From Immundisolibacter sp. (GTDB taxonomy: Bacteria > Pseudomonadota > Gammaproteobacteria > Immundisolibacterales > Immundisolibacteraceae), in assembly GCF_041601295.1 (NCBI RefSeq), contig NZ_JBFIII010000024.1:1-32303 (forward strand): 32,303 nt of DNA, written 5' to 3'. Below the pieces are notes generated by a model, which did no database searches, had not been told where the DNA came from, and was given only the letters and a program-made list of their open reading frames with translations. Both the position numbers and the translations under genes were made by a program. Positions 32,269-32,303 of the stretch are shown piece by piece. Within the stretch, counting starts at the first letter, position 1. Every line of letters starts with the position of its first letter.

Positions 32269-32303
32269 ATGGAATTGTCGTTTTATACCGCGGACGTGTT
32301 CAC
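32269..32303 (+). CDS. Possible PhzF-family protein, N-terminal fragment
   Basis: Only the first 11 codons and two bases of the next are present: MELSFYTADVF, then probably T. This resembles the start of PhzF-type isomerase or epimerase proteins, which often begin with a hydrophobic strand and VDVFT. GGAGG lies 11 nt upstream of the ATG, slightly far but usable. With so few residues the family call is a guess; the start itself is better supported. Confidence 0.4.
   Translation, partial: MELSFYTADVF

Noticed and set aside
1..32303. CRISPR arrays, tRNA genes, integrases or prophage genes
   Set aside because: I saw no regularly spaced repeats, no T-loop signatures and no phage or transposase protein anywhere in the window.

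Overview
This GC-rich window is gammaproteobacterial chromosome. About half of it is one complete division and cell-wall (dcw) cluster on the minus strand. Read in its own direction (19237 down to 642) the order is mraZ, rsmH, ftsL, ftsI, murE, murF, mraY, murD, ftsW, murG, murC, murB, ddl, ftsQ, ftsA, ftsZ, lpxC. murB sits between murC and ddl, and MurE has the meso-diaminopimelate-type DNPR motif. From memory that fits a Chromatiales-, Xanthomonadales- or Nevskiales-like lineage better than an enteric one, but no genus can be named.

From mraZ to ftsA the genes overlap by 1 to 8 nt, apart from one 4-nt gap, so they look like one long coupled transcript. At its head is a strong sigma70-type promoter (TTGACA, 18 nt, TATAGT), followed by a 10-bp-periodic TGGGN array that matches the known operator type of MraZ. 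Beyond lpxC there is about 600 bp with no recognisable gene, then the first codons of infA (IF-1) with its own likely promoter at the window edge.

Divergent from mraZ is a PilT/PilU-type pilus retraction ATPase. It converges on rnpB (RNase P RNA, minus strand), whose 5' part overlaps the end of rsmI. Back to back with rsmI is a four-gene plus-strand operon: lpoA, yraN, a GmhA-type sugar-phosphate isomerase and rfaE2. It links peptidoglycan synthase activation with ADP-heptose supply for lipopolysaccharide.

From about 24.9 kb the content becomes accessory: a FadL-type outer-membrane channel, a small protein coupled to a Rieske non-haem-iron oxygenase (all minus strand), then a SAM-dependent methyltransferase and a Tat-exported ketosteroid-dehydrogenase-like flavoprotein (plus strand). 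Between the two arms lies a structured 168-bp MITE-like element with 20-bp terminal inverted repeats (18 of 20 matching). Together these genes suggest uptake and oxidation of a hydrophobic ring compound, but the substrate is not readable from sequence. The window ends with a membrane-anchored family 2 glycosyltransferase (minus strand) and the first codons of a possible PhzF-family gene.

Several starts appear to be TTG within TTGA stop/start overlaps (rsmH, murB, yraN), a local habit that affects start calling. All family assignments come from reading motifs and remembered family sequences; no database search was run.
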